The notes: a model not told the origin generated them from the sequence alone. DNA of 32,930 nt from an uncultured Faecalitalea sp. (GCA_946408025.1 CAMJQJ010000014.1:1-32930), one strand, 5' to 3'. Positions 14,612 to 22,295 are shown, counted from the stretch's first letter. Made by a program: numbers and translations.

Positions 14612-14672
14612 TGTGAAATCATTTTCAATTTGCAAATGTAACCGGATTTCAAATTACATTTGTCATTTCACA
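14612..14672. repeat. Nested inverted repeats between the sensory cassette and the PTS operon
   Basis: Outer arms TGTGAAAT (14612-14619) and ATTTCACA (14665-14672) enclose inner perfect arms of 9 bp, CAAATGTAA (14633-14641) and TTACATTTG (14654-14662). The stop codon of the binding-protein gene lies between the outer and inner right arms. No T-run follows on the minus strand, so a plain terminator is unlikely. Candidate roles are a binding region for the response regulator or an mRNA 3'-end structure. Confidence 0.5.
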
Positions 14673-15967
14673 CTTTCTAAGTAAGTATTAACTTGATCTT
14701 GAATTCGACTAATGGCTGTATCAATATCCTCATCATTTATACATAGTAAATTAACTTCTCCGTCAATAATAGCCATAGCTTGTTCATACCCATTAAACTC
14801 TTTTATTGGAATCGCATTTTCCATCATGGAATTAAAAAAACCTAAATCATAATTGCTCCCGCCAGGTGTTTCATCCTGCAATGAATCAATTATCATATCA
14901 GTATTTGTAATTGTATTTAAAACGGAAACACCTTGAGAATATCTAAAAATGTCTTTTTGAGTTTCTACATTAAACGATAGTTCTTTTAAAAATTTCCATG
15001 CCATATCTTTATTTCTAGAACTTCTTGACATCCCTACCAATAATGTATCCAATTGAGATACATTACTTCCACTTGGTCCCGCAGGCATAGGTATGCAATC
15101 CCATTCAAAACTCGAATATTTCTTCACACTCCATGGATACGGTTTATATGCTCTATATTCACTAAAACTCATTGGACAAAATACAACTTGGCCTCTATCA
15201 AACATTTCACTTGTTACTTTTTGACCTTTATTCAATCTTTCGAGTTTTCGCATAAATTCAATAGCGTCAAATACCTTATCCTCTTGCAATAAAGACTCCG
15301 TACCTTCTTCATTAAAAATTTTTGCACCATTTGAATATATAGCATTTTCCCACGTATATCCATATTGACCAAATTGATCCAAGACTCCGTCTCCATCTGT
15401 ATCCTTTGTCATTTTTTCACAGATTTCATAGAAATCTTCCCACGTCCAATTTTGGTCAGGCACTTTGATTCCTTCACTTTCTAATAATGTCCTATTAACA
15501 TACATTAAAGTAGGTACACTTTCATAAGGCAAAGCATATTGGACGTTGTTTACTTGTCCAGATTGATAAGAGCTAGAAAAATATACTGATTCATCGAAAC
15601 TTGGATCACTTTCAATATAACTACTCAGATTTTCTAAAATTCCTACATCAGAAAATGTTGCCAAATCATTTGAGATAACCATGAATACATCACACATATC
15701 ACCCGAAAGAGCTTGTTGAGAAATCCATTCAGAATAATCTTCTTTTCGTATTCCTGAAACATATTCAACATTTACATTAGGATTTTTTTTCTCAAATCTT
15801 TCAATTGCATTGTCTATTATTTTTAAAGCATCCGGGCTTGGAACACCCCAATTACTACCTGTAATTACACCTATCTTTAAAGTTTTACTTGAATTTATAT
15901 AAAGCAAAGACAGGACAAGACATACAGCAATTAAGGCAAAAATTATTCTTAACTGCCATTTTTTCAT
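14663..15967 (-). CDS. Membrane-anchored extracellular solute-binding protein, family 1
   Basis: 434 residues. Residues about 7-25 form a hydrophobic helix after a basic start (MKKWQLR). A Cys occurs at 17, but with Val before it and hydrophobic residues after it, so no lipobox; the protein is probably held by an uncleaved anchor. The rest is a sugar-type family 1 binding protein (UgpB/MalE-like): AIERFEKKNPNVNVEYVSG (about 53-71), YALPYESVPTLMYVNRTLLE, the GDGVLDQFGQYGY segment and PMPAGPSGSNVSQLDTLLVG. No ABC permease or ATPase is near. Its ATG overlaps the response-regulator stop (TAATG). It is likely a ligand sensor feeding the adjacent kinase rather than a transporter part. Confidence 0.88.
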   Translation of the reverse strand: MKKWQLRIIFALIAVCLVLSLLYINSSKTLKIGVITGSNWGVPSPDALKIIDNAIERFEKKNPNVNVEYVSGIRKEDYSEWISQQALSGDMCDVFMVISNDLATFSDVGILENLSSYIESDPSFDESVYFSSSYQSGQVNNVQYALPYESVPTLMYVNRTLLESEGIKVPDQNWTWEDFYEICEKMTKDTDGDGVLDQFGQYGYTWENAIYSNGAKIFNEEGTESLLQEDKVFDAIEFMRKLERLNKGQKVTSEMFDRGQVVFCPMSFSEYRAYKPYPWSVKKYSSFEWDCIPMPAGPSGSNVSQLDTLLVGMSRSSRNKDMAWKFLKELSFNVETQKDIFRYSQGVSVLNTITNTDMIIDSLQDETPGGSNYDLGFFNSMMENAIPIKEFNGYEQAMAIIDGEVNLLCINDEDIDTAISRIQDQVNTYLESVK

Positions 15968-16620
15968 TATTTTCTACCTTTCTTTAAATACCATATTGCC
16001 AACTGCGTACGATCTCGAAGCTCTAATTTATCCAGAATCACACTTAAATAGTTTCGTATCGTACCCTCACTAAACTGCAATAGCGATGCAATCTCTTTAT
16101 TTGACAGTCCCTGTCCAATCTGTTCAATGATCTTCCATTCATTTTCACTTAGATCTGGTAACCCATCTTTGTCCCAAGACAAATATTCTGGGTTATTTGC
16201 CATTTGTGAAAAAAATGAGGTTAATTTCTTAGCTACATTTGGATTAAAAATTGCTCCTCCATTTAAAACAGAACGGATAGATTTTGATAACTCTTCAAAA
16301 GAACATCCCTTCAACAAATATCCACTGGCACCATTTTTTATTGTATCATAAATATATTCATCATCATCAAATGTGGTTAATATGATAACACTAATTTCTG
16401 GATACTTTTTTTTGATGACTCTCGTACATTCAACCCCATCCATCTGCGGCATTCTTACATCCATTAAAACCACATCTGGTTTATTTGTCTCTATGCTTTC
16501 CAGCGCTTCTTTTCCATTTCCTACCAAATCAATCACTTCAAAATCTTTATCCATATCCAAAATGATTTTTAAACTCTCTCTAATTAATTGTTGATCATCT
16601 GCTATTAATATCTTAGTCAT
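15967..16620 (-). CDS. NarL/LuxR-family response regulator
   Basis: 217 residues. The N-terminal receiver domain carries the acidic pair in IADDQQ (D8, D9), the phosphoacceptor D54 in VVLMDVRMPQMDG, the Thr of ILTTFDDD and the Lys of GYLLKG. The C-terminal LuxR-type helix-turn-helix reads LSENEWKIIEQIGQGLSNKE followed by IASLLQFSEGTIRNYLS (about residues 154-190). It should bind DNA on phosphorylation by the kinase one base upstream. The nearest plausible target is the PTS operon promoter region immediately downstream of the cassette, which contains dyad sequences. Autoregulation is equally possible. Confidence 0.94.
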   Translation of the reverse strand: MTKILIADDQQLIRESLKIILDMDKDFEVIDLVGNGKEALESIETNKPDVVLMDVRMPQMDGVECTRVIKKKYPEISVIILTTFDDDEYIYDTIKNGASGYLLKGCSFEELSKSIRSVLNGGAIFNPNVAKKLTSFFSQMANNPEYLSWDKDGLPDLSENEWKIIEQIGQGLSNKEIASLLQFSEGTIRNYLSVILDKLELRDRTQLAIWYLKKGRK

Positions 16621-16621
16621 C

Positions 16622-17920
16622 TTATTCTCCCTGCCTTATTGGAATCTCGGCAATTATTGTAAATCCATTCTGCCCATAAAAACGAATATCTCCATGTAAT
16701 AAATCTATTCTATCTTGCATATGATTTAGTCCAAAACCTCTTTTTATTTTTTTGCATCCCTTTCCATTATCCTCAATAATCAAGATCAATGTATTCCCTT
16801 CTTTGGCTATTGTTACATAGATTATGGTCGCATCGCCATGTCGAACCGCATTGGTAATTCCTTCTTGAACGATTCGATACACAACTTCCTGCTCATCTTG
16901 TTCTAATTCCAGAGAAGGAATATGACACATATAACGAATCGAAACATCTGTCATTTTTTGAAAATCAAGCATCAAAATATCCAGAGCCTCTTTTAAAGTA
17001 TAGCGTTCTAATGCATCCGGTTTCAATTTATCCACAGAACGACGAACATCATCTAGTCCTCTTCGAGCATTTTCACTTAATAATTTCAACTGTTGTTTCG
17101 CCAATTTTTGATCTTTATCCATTATTACCTGACAAGCCTCTAACCCCACAGAAATACCCGTCAATGTATGTCCTAATGTATCATGAATTTCTCTTGCTAA
17201 TCTATTACGCTCTTTTGTCTCCCCCATTTTTTCACTAATATTTGCATATTCTCGCAATTGATCATTTGCTTCTTGCAGTTTCTTATTCAAATTTATAAAT
17301 CTTTGATTTTCTTCAACTTTATCCTGTACTAGAAAAAACAAATACAACATAAAAGCCACAATATTTAAGCTAATCAATGTATTCTTTATTCCTAAAAACA
17401 TTGCCGTAGTTCGAGAAGAATAAATAGATGTAAAATCTTCAAAATTTGCAACAGAATAAAAAGGTGAAATAAAATCACGAATCGCTCCCATATATAACAA
17501 AAAAAGTACGACCAACACCAATATACGAGATTTATTGCTAGGTATGTATGTCATTGCATCAGCCATTACCAATAGTAATATAACATTACTAGTAAAATAT
17601 GTATTTTTTATTATCAACAAACAAAGAGAAATCTCAAACGCATAGTAAAGGATAATTCTTTCCCCGTTCAATTTTCTGAAATAAGGAATTATCATAATAA
17701 GAATCAACAAGAAAAAACAAATCATTGAAAATATAAAGTTTGACAGGCCATTTCCTGGAACAAAATGCAGCATATCAATAAAATTTCTAGTTTTCTCTAT
17801 ATCAATGATTCTTTGAATTGATATAGTTACAATCATCCCTATAAAAAAAATTAACGCACCATTTAATACACTCATTAAAAGGAAAATATAATCTAATCTA
17901 TGTTTGAAAAAACCGTTCAT
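16622..17920 (-). CDS. Sensor histidine kinase, HisKA_3 (NarX/DesK-like) type
   Basis: 432 residues from the ATG at 17920, which overlaps the upstream stop as TAATG and has GGAGGG about 9 bases ahead. An in-frame ATG 9 bases further up is too close to that ribosome site. About six membrane helices fill residues 10-200 with only short loops, so there is no sizeable extracellular sensor domain. A coiled coil (about 200-238) leads to the HisKA_3 motif EIHDTLGHTLTGIS, phosphorylated His H246. The ATPase domain shows RIVQEGITNAVRHG, IEDNGKG and GFGLNHMQDRI. Lack of a sensor domain fits a kinase that hears its signal through the adjacent binding proteins. Confidence 0.93.
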   Translation of the reverse strand: MNGFFKHRLDYIFLLMSVLNGALIFFIGMIVTISIQRIIDIEKTRNFIDMLHFVPGNGLSNFIFSMICFFLLILIMIIPYFRKLNGERIILYYAFEISLCLLIIKNTYFTSNVILLLVMADAMTYIPSNKSRILVLVVLFLLYMGAIRDFISPFYSVANFEDFTSIYSSRTTAMFLGIKNTLISLNIVAFMLYLFFLVQDKVEENQRFINLNKKLQEANDQLREYANISEKMGETKERNRLAREIHDTLGHTLTGISVGLEACQVIMDKDQKLAKQQLKLLSENARRGLDDVRRSVDKLKPDALERYTLKEALDILMLDFQKMTDVSIRYMCHIPSLELEQDEQEVVYRIVQEGITNAVRHGDATIIYVTIAKEGNTLILIIEDNGKGCKKIKRGFGLNHMQDRIDLLHGDIRFYGQNGFTIIAEIPIRQGE

Positions 17921-18894
17921 TACTGCCATCCCTCCAAAGAATAATTTTGAATATTAGCTTGCGTAATGATCGTAACTGGTTCAATAACTTTTTCGCTAAT
18001 TTTCTTCCCATTAAAATAGTCTATTATAGCTTGTCCCGTTTTTTTCCCCATTGTTTCTGGAGATTGTGCCACTGTAGCTTGCATTCGTCCTTCACTAATT
18101 AATCTTTTTGCTTCAGGTGTTCCATCCACCCCATAAACCAACACATCTTCCAACTTTTTTTGTGATTCTAAGGCAGCAAGCGTTCCTAAAGCGCTTGGAT
18201 CATTTAAAGCCATGACAACATCAACATCATCATTTTCCTGCAAATATTCCTCCATTAAAGGCATAGCCACTTCCAACTGTCCCTGACAATCAATACGTTC
18301 GACAATACGGTAATTACTATTTTTTCCTATGGCATCAACGAAACCTTGTATTCTTAAACAAGCAGAATTTGCTTCATTATGCTCCAACAACACAATATTA
18401 GCCTCATCCAATCTTGCCATCATGTCATTTGCACATTGAACTCCGGCATCATAATTATCTGAAACTATATTATATGTAACAAGATCTTCATCAACAACTT
18501 CTGTATCTACTGTAAAAATCGGAATATTCGCATCGTTTGCTTTCTTCAACACTGACCTAAGTCCTATATAATCAACAGGATTTACTACGATTGCAGCTAC
18601 CTTTTGCTCAATTAAATATTCTATTTGCTCTTTCTGTCTTTCTAGATCAAGAACTGGGTCGAGCGATATCAAAGTATACCCTTCGGATGTAAGTGAATTC
18701 TTTAACTCTTTATCAATGATTTCAAAAAACGGATTATTTAGTGTCATATATGTTGCCCCAATTTTTTTCGACCCCTTAATTGACATGATTGGAATTTTTT
18801 GGGTATAGAAATCAAATGAGAAGTATCCAACTACGAAAAGAGCAATCGTTACAATAAATACAACCAAGATACGAAACATACCTTTTCTACTCAT
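17920..18894 (-). CDS. Membrane-anchored RbsB-like sugar-binding protein (Peripla_BP_4)
   Basis: About 324 residues from the ATG at 18894, chosen because AGAAAGGAAAC precedes it; an upstream in-frame ATG at 18933 would have its codons inside a terminator hairpin. Residues about 5-25 are a hydrophobic anchor with no lipobox Cys. The mature part is a type I periplasmic-binding fold like RbsB/XylF: KIGATYMTLNNPFFEIIDKE, EYLIEQKVAAIVVNPVD, IFTVDTEV, the hinge-side MALNDPSALGTLAAL and VYGVDGTPEAKRLI. It binds a sugar-like ligand outside the cell. Adjacent to a kinase and without ABC partners, it resembles binding proteins that act as the input of a two-component system (XylFII-LytS type, by analogy). 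Confidence 0.9.
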   Translation of the reverse strand: MSRKGMFRILVVFIVTIALFVVGYFSFDFYTQKIPIMSIKGSKKIGATYMTLNNPFFEIIDKELKNSLTSEGYTLISLDPVLDLERQKEQIEYLIEQKVAAIVVNPVDYIGLRSVLKKANDANIPIFTVDTEVVDEDLVTYNIVSDNYDAGVQCANDMMARLDEANIVLLEHNEANSACLRIQGFVDAIGKNSNYRIVERIDCQGQLEVAMPLMEEYLQENDDVDVVMALNDPSALGTLAALESQKKLEDVLVYGVDGTPEAKRLISEGRMQATVAQSPETMGKKTGQAIIDYFNGKKISEKVIEPVTIITQANIQNYSLEGWQ

Positions 18895-18908
18895 ATTTGT
18901 TTCCTTTC

Positions 18909-18931
18909 TAAAAAAAGTCGCATTATGCGAC
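18909..18931 (-). terminator. Intrinsic terminator just ahead of the sensory cassette
   Basis: GTCGCA and TGCGAC (18917-18922 and 18926-18931) form a perfect stem with a 3-base loop, followed on the minus strand by a run of about seven T. It ends the upstream three-gene unit. The ribosome site of the RbsB-like gene follows at once, so the cassette relies on read-through or on a promoter inside the preceding gene. Confidence 0.75.
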
Positions 18932-18933
18932 AC

Positions 18934-19263
18934 TTATTTCATTAAAAATTGAATAAAATAAATCAAGATTACCGCGGCAATCGGTATGATAAAAATCATT
19001 GCATAGCCACGAACAAATTTAGTTTCTAAAGTCTTGAAACCTAAATCATCATAATAAAACTTACCATCTTCTGTTTGCCCAACAACACCTTCTTCAACAA
19101 GGTTAGCTATTGTATAACTCAAAGTTGTTGTAGTAAGTTTTAAATCTTTGAAAGCTTCCACCGGAAGCGCCGTTTCTTTGTTGATTGCATTACTTTTCTT
19201 TAGCACCTCCAAAACCATTGAAGCTGCTGTAGCCTTCGCACCCTTTTTTCTTTTTCTAGACAT
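18934..19263 (-). CDS. Small protein: winged-helix-like domain plus C-terminal membrane helix
   Basis: 109 residues. The basic start MSRKRKKGAKA is followed by a helical region (about 12-65) whose pattern resembles a winged helix-turn-helix (ALPVEAFKDLKLTTTTLSYT, then IANLVEEGVVGQTEDGKFYY as a possible wing). A single hydrophobic helix ends the protein (about 86-108). I do not recognise a named family. It starts 1 bp after the HAD phosphatase stop and is the last gene before a terminator and the sensory cassette. It could be a membrane-tethered regulator or adaptor; DNA binding is inference from pattern only. Confidence 0.7.
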   Translation of the reverse strand: MSRKRKKGAKATAASMVLEVLKKSNAINKETALPVEAFKDLKLTTTTLSYTIANLVEEGVVGQTEDGKFYYDDLGFKTLETKFVRGYAMIFIIPIAAVILIYFIQFLMK

Positions 19264-19264
19264 A

Positions 19265-20062
19265 TTAACGATTCTCTCTTTCCTTTTTTATTGCATCTGC
19301 CACATGAGAAACTGATAAATTTGCGTGTTTTTTTATCTCATTTGGCGCACTAGACATTACATATGTGCATTTTAACATATTAAAAAGCGGTATATCATTT
19401 GAACCATCTCCAATAAAGATGACATCATCAATATCAAGATTTTTATATTCAATCATTTTTTTCATGGCATGAGCCTTATCAACCGACTTACGTGTTATTT
19501 CAATATAATCATCTGAAGTAGCCATAACTTCTACATCTAAAAACTTATTTTTAAATTCTGGAAGAAGTTTCTGTACGTTCTCTAAACTTTTGGCCGCAAT
19601 ACTGATTTTTGCCAATCCATCCGATCTTCTCTTTATTAAGCTTTCCAAAGATTCTTTTTTAATTCTTCCTAAATATGAAAATTCTGTCTTTATACGTTCA
19701 TAATCTTCACTTAAAAAATAATTATATCCATCTTCTGCAGTAAAAAAAGAATCAATAATATCTTGATACTTTTTTAACTCCTTTAATATTTGTTCAGAAA
19801 TCTGTAAATCTATTAAAGAAGCATCAATTTTCTTTTCTTTCCAAAACGTTAGCGCTCCATTACAGGTAATCAAACAATCCGGTGTTATATCGTATTGTTT
19901 CAATAAATCCAAGCAAAAAACCCGATCTCTTCCTGTTACCAAACCAAACAAAAAACCTCGTTTCTTCCATAGTTTTATCTCTTCAACATCTGCAGAAGAA
20001 ATCTTCATATTTTCTTCATGAATAAGAGTTCCATCCAAATCAGATAGAAATAAAGGAATCAT
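19265..20062 (-). CDS. HAD-superfamily Cof-type phosphatase
   Basis: About 265 residues from the ATG at 20062, which has AAGGAAGG upstream and overlaps the previous stop (ATGA). A longer in-frame start would overlap that gene by over 30 bp. HAD motifs are FLSDLDGTL (nucleophile Asp), the Thr of GLVTGRD, a Lys around KSVDKAHAMKK, and FIGDGSNDIPLFNML. The C2b cap lies between about residues 85 and 190. Such Cof/YidA-type enzymes dephosphorylate sugar phosphates, flavins or other small metabolites. The substrate cannot be assigned. It is co-transcribed with the membrane protein upstream and the small winged-helix-like gene downstream. Confidence 0.9.
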   Translation of the reverse strand: MIPLFLSDLDGTLIHEENMKISSADVEEIKLWKKRGFLFGLVTGRDRVFCLDLLKQYDITPDCLITCNGALTFWKEKKIDASLIDLQISEQILKELKKYQDIIDSFFTAEDGYNYFLSEDYERIKTEFSYLGRIKKESLESLIKRRSDGLAKISIAAKSLENVQKLLPEFKNKFLDVEVMATSDDYIEITRKSVDKAHAMKKMIEYKNLDIDDVIFIGDGSNDIPLFNMLKCTYVMSSAPNEIKKHANLSVSHVADAIKKERENR

Positions 20063-20592
20063 TTTTTCCTTCCTTTCTTTTGCTTCTTCCATTCATCATA
20101 AGAATCATTTATATAAACACCCATCTTCTTAGAAACTTCAAGCTTTTCTTTGTCATTCATCAAAATACGAATATTTTGAACAATACCTTTACGAACCTCA
20201 AAATTAGCCATCATTCTAAAACGATAGATTTTTCCTATATAGTATATTCCTTCATCAATCAAATATACTCTTTTTCGAACATACGTCTCCAAAGCCAAGC
20301 CAACAAAAATCACGGCAATTGCAAGATATGCTAAACGAAAGTAAAACACTTGTTCTGTTTCCAGTTGACCGGTAATAAATACCATCGCAAAGGCCAATAC
20401 AGCCAGAATACTTGTCCCAATCCACCAAATTGGGCTATCCGTAAATAATTTTGCTTCTTTATGCATACTTAAAAAATTAGGTAAATTCTTTTTATACTCT
20501 ATATAAAGTTTTATGCTTTTGAATGTTGTATAACCTACATACCCCAAAATCAACACTGCCACAGCCAATTGTACAACAATATTATCAAACAC
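20059..20592 (-). CDS. Membrane protein of unknown function
   Basis: About 177 residues using the GTG at 20592, which has AGAGGG 5-6 bases upstream. A longer reading frame starting at 20655 would run through the predicted promoter (-10 at 20628-20623), so it is unlikely. Hydrophobic helices lie near residues 3-22, 50-70 and 78-98. A cytoplasmic, basic C-terminal domain of about 70 residues follows (YLIDEGIYYIGKIYRFRMM, IRILMNDKEKLEV) and ends KKQKKGRKK. The tail resembles small PH-like domains attached to membrane helices, but I cannot name the family. It overlaps the HAD gene by 4 bp. Confidence 0.72.
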   Translation of the reverse strand: MFDNIVVQLAVAVLILGYVGYTTFKSIKLYIEYKKNLPNFLSMHKEAKLFTDSPIWWIGTSILAVLAFAMVFITGQLETEQVFYFRLAYLAIAVIFVGLALETYVRKRVYLIDEGIYYIGKIYRFRMMANFEVRKGIVQNIRILMNDKEKLEVSKKMGVYINDSYDEWKKQKKGRKK

Positions 20593-20622
20593 AAATATCC
20601 CTCTTTCTAGTTTAATGGTTTT

Positions 20623-20651
20623 ATTATAACACCAACCAAGACTTGTTCCAA
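20623..20651 (-). promoter_or_regulatory. Promoter of the membrane protein/HAD/winged-helix unit
   Basis: TTGGAA (20651-20646) and TATAAT (20628-20623) are 17 bp apart on the minus strand, giving a start near 20616. This supports the GTG start at 20592 for the first gene. Confidence 0.6.
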
Positions 20652-20670
20652 ACACATTTCGTGATACAAT
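20643..20670 (+). promoter_or_regulatory. Putative promoter of the thioesterase gene
   Basis: A weak TTGTTC (20643-20648) lies 16 bp before TACAAT (20665-20670). It overlaps the -35 of the divergent promoter, so the two polymerases may compete. Confidence 0.4.
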
Positions 20671-20698
20671 ATCTAAAAAACAAACAGGAGAAAATGTA

Positions 20699-21139
20699 AT
20701 GGAAACAGTTCAAAACAATAATGAATTAATGAAACGCTTAAATAGCAGTTCACAATATCTTCAATCCAATGACATGCGCGTTACAGAAGTTAGAGAAGGA
20801 TATGCCAAAGTAGAAATGATCATTGATGAACAAATCTTGAATGTTCATGGTTTTGTTCACGGTGGAGCTTTATTTTCACTAGCCGATACAGTAGCCGGTG
20901 CTGCTTCTTTTGCGACAGGAAGAGATAGTGTAACACTTACCGGAACCATCAACTATATCAAACCTGGAACAGGAGGTAAACTAATCGGTATCGCCCAAGA
21001 GATTTCACGAGGTAGAACAACTGGAGTTTATGAGGTATTTATCTTCAATGATAAAAACACACTCCTTTCAAGAGCTACATTTACAATGTTCTTCTTAGAT
21101 TCAGATAAATATAAAGCAAAAAAAGACAATAAATCCTGA
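20699..21139 (+). CDS. PaaI-family hotdog thioesterase
   Basis: 146 residues, the normal size for a single hotdog domain. The family motif VHGGALFSLADTVAGAAS (about 53-70) contains the HGG turn and the catalytic-helix Asp. The central strand reads VTLTGTINYIKPGTGGKLIG. Members hydrolyse acyl-CoA or aryl-CoA thioesters. AGGAG lies 8 bases before the ATG. The gene stands alone, divergent from the membrane-protein unit and convergent with the orphan EIIC, with which it shares a bidirectional terminator. The thioester substrate is unknown. Confidence 0.9.
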   Translation: METVQNNNELMKRLNSSSQYLQSNDMRVTEVREGYAKVEMIIDEQILNVHGFVHGGALFSLADTVAGAASFATGRDSVTLTGTINYIKPGTGGKLIGIAQEISRGRTTGVYEVFIFNDKNTLLSRATFTMFFLDSDKYKAKKDNKS

Positions 21140-21165
21140 TCATATTTTGATCAGGATTCTTTTTC
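21132..21165 (+). terminator. Intrinsic terminator shared by convergent genes
   Basis: Perfect 11-bp arms AATCCTGATCA (21132-21142) and TGATCAGGATT (21148-21158) are followed by TCTTTTTC on the plus strand. Both stop codons, of the thioesterase and of the convergent EIIC, lie in the stem. The minus-strand side has a weaker T-rich tail. Confidence 0.85.
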
Positions 21166-21918
21166 AGAATAATCTTCTTTATCTAAAGCCATATAAATCA
21201 ATGTAATCGAAACTCCAATGACAGCCAAACCGATTGTTGTAAGACTTGGTAAAGCCGCAAGCACAAAACCTAACGCAAAGAAAAGCCAAGTCTTTTTTGA
21301 AGCTAATACATTGATAACGATCGCAAAGCCTAATGCTGGAATCAAGCCACTTCCTACGCTTAGTCCTTCTAACAGCCATTGTGGCATAGCCTCAAAAAGA
21401 GCTGTATAAAGATAAGAAGGAATCACCAACAAGATAGCTGCTGGAATCGCAACACGAAGTCCCTGCATACAAATACCTGCAATTTGAAGTTTTTCAATCC
21501 TGCTAAAATCAGCTGTTTCGCTAGCAACATCCATTTTGTGCACGAGTCCTATGGCTTTTGTTCGGCAGATTTTTGTCAAAGATAAACCGATGACCGATAA
21601 AGGAATTGCGATTGCGATAGAAGCAGATATCACATATTCACTGGCAACATTGCCATTTAATCCCTGAATCATAAAAATTGAAGAAGCTACCGAGGCTAAA
21701 GTAACATCCGGTGCAACACTAGCTCCTACATTGGCCCAACCTAAAGCCATCATCTGTAAGGAGCCACCTAAGATAAGTCCTTCTGGCAAATGGTTTGTTA
21801 CCAGCCCAATCAACGTACATGCCACCAAAGGCTGATGAAATTGAAATTCATCTAGAATCCCTTCAATTCCTGCGATAAATGAAATTACAATAATTAATAA
21901 AAAAGATATTATCGACAT
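21151..21918 (-). CDS. Orphan PTS EIIC, mannose/sorbose family
   Basis: About 255 residues from the ATG at 21918, with AAGAAGG some 8 bases upstream; a GTG at 21927 overlaps that ribosome site. It is a polytopic protein of the same family as the EIIC at 12579-13415: FQFHQPLVACTLIGLVTNHLPEGLILGGSLQMMALGW (about 25-61) is the diagnostic block and APDVTLASVASSIF follows. No EIIA, EIIB or EIID gene adjoins it, and both neighbours have their own signals. It may team with components from elsewhere, including the PTS operon 8 kb away, or have another role. It shows no visible damage. Confidence 0.9.
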   Translation of the reverse strand: MSIISFLLIIVISFIAGIEGILDEFQFHQPLVACTLIGLVTNHLPEGLILGGSLQMMALGWANVGASVAPDVTLASVASSIFMIQGLNGNVASEYVISASIAIAIPLSVIGLSLTKICRTKAIGLVHKMDVASETADFSRIEKLQIAGICMQGLRVAIPAAILLVIPSYLYTALFEAMPQWLLEGLSVGSGLIPALGFAIVINVLASKKTWLFFALGFVLAALPSLTTIGLAVIGVSITLIYMALDKEDYSEKES

Positions 21919-21979
21919 TAAAAACACCTTCTTAACTTTATGTGAATCATATCATTGGAAACATACAGTTTCAAACAAT

Positions 21980-22249
21980 TTATAGATATTTATGCCTCCA
22001 AGCATAATACTCTTCATCTTTTTGAGAAGAAATCCCTTCCTCTGTTGAATCTTCCCATATCATGAATGTATTATTTTCAAACATCTCAATAAAATCCTCT
22101 TCTTTGACCTTCGTATGCCAATTTTCATTCATCAAAAAATATATCCCATTCTTAATGCATACAACTGTTCTATTTTCAAGTATGATCAAGACATATCCCG
22201 ATTTCAACAGATTATTTGCCTCTATGATTGACGTTACTTTTTTCTTCAT
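21980..22249 (-). CDS. Small hypothetical protein, probable leaderless mRNA
   Basis: 89 residues, soluble, acidic towards the C-terminus, with a short hydrophobic strand pair (SGYVLIILENRTVVCIKNGI, about 17-36) suggesting a small beta-rich fold. No family recognised. No ribosome site precedes the ATG. Instead TATAAT occupies 22261-22256, placing the expected transcription start exactly at the ATG (22249). It lies between a terminator (22296-22323) and the orphan EIIC promoter region. The amino-acid composition looks coding, but support is moderate. Confidence 0.6.
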   Translation of the reverse strand: MKKKVTSIIEANNLLKSGYVLIILENRTVVCIKNGIYFLMNENWHTKVKEEDFIEMFENNTFMIWEDSTEEGISSQKDEEYYAWRHKYL

Positions 22250-22255
22250 GAATCT

Positions 22256-22261
22256 ATTATA
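22256..22261 (-). promoter_or_regulatory. -10 element placed for a leaderless transcript
   Basis: TATAAT at 22261-22256 ends 7 bases before the A of the ATG at 22249. The -35 region (around 22284-22279, TTTTCT) is poor, so the promoter is tentative. Confidence 0.4.
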
Positions 22262-22295
22262 AAAAAACTTGTATTAAAAGAAAATCTTTCTATTA

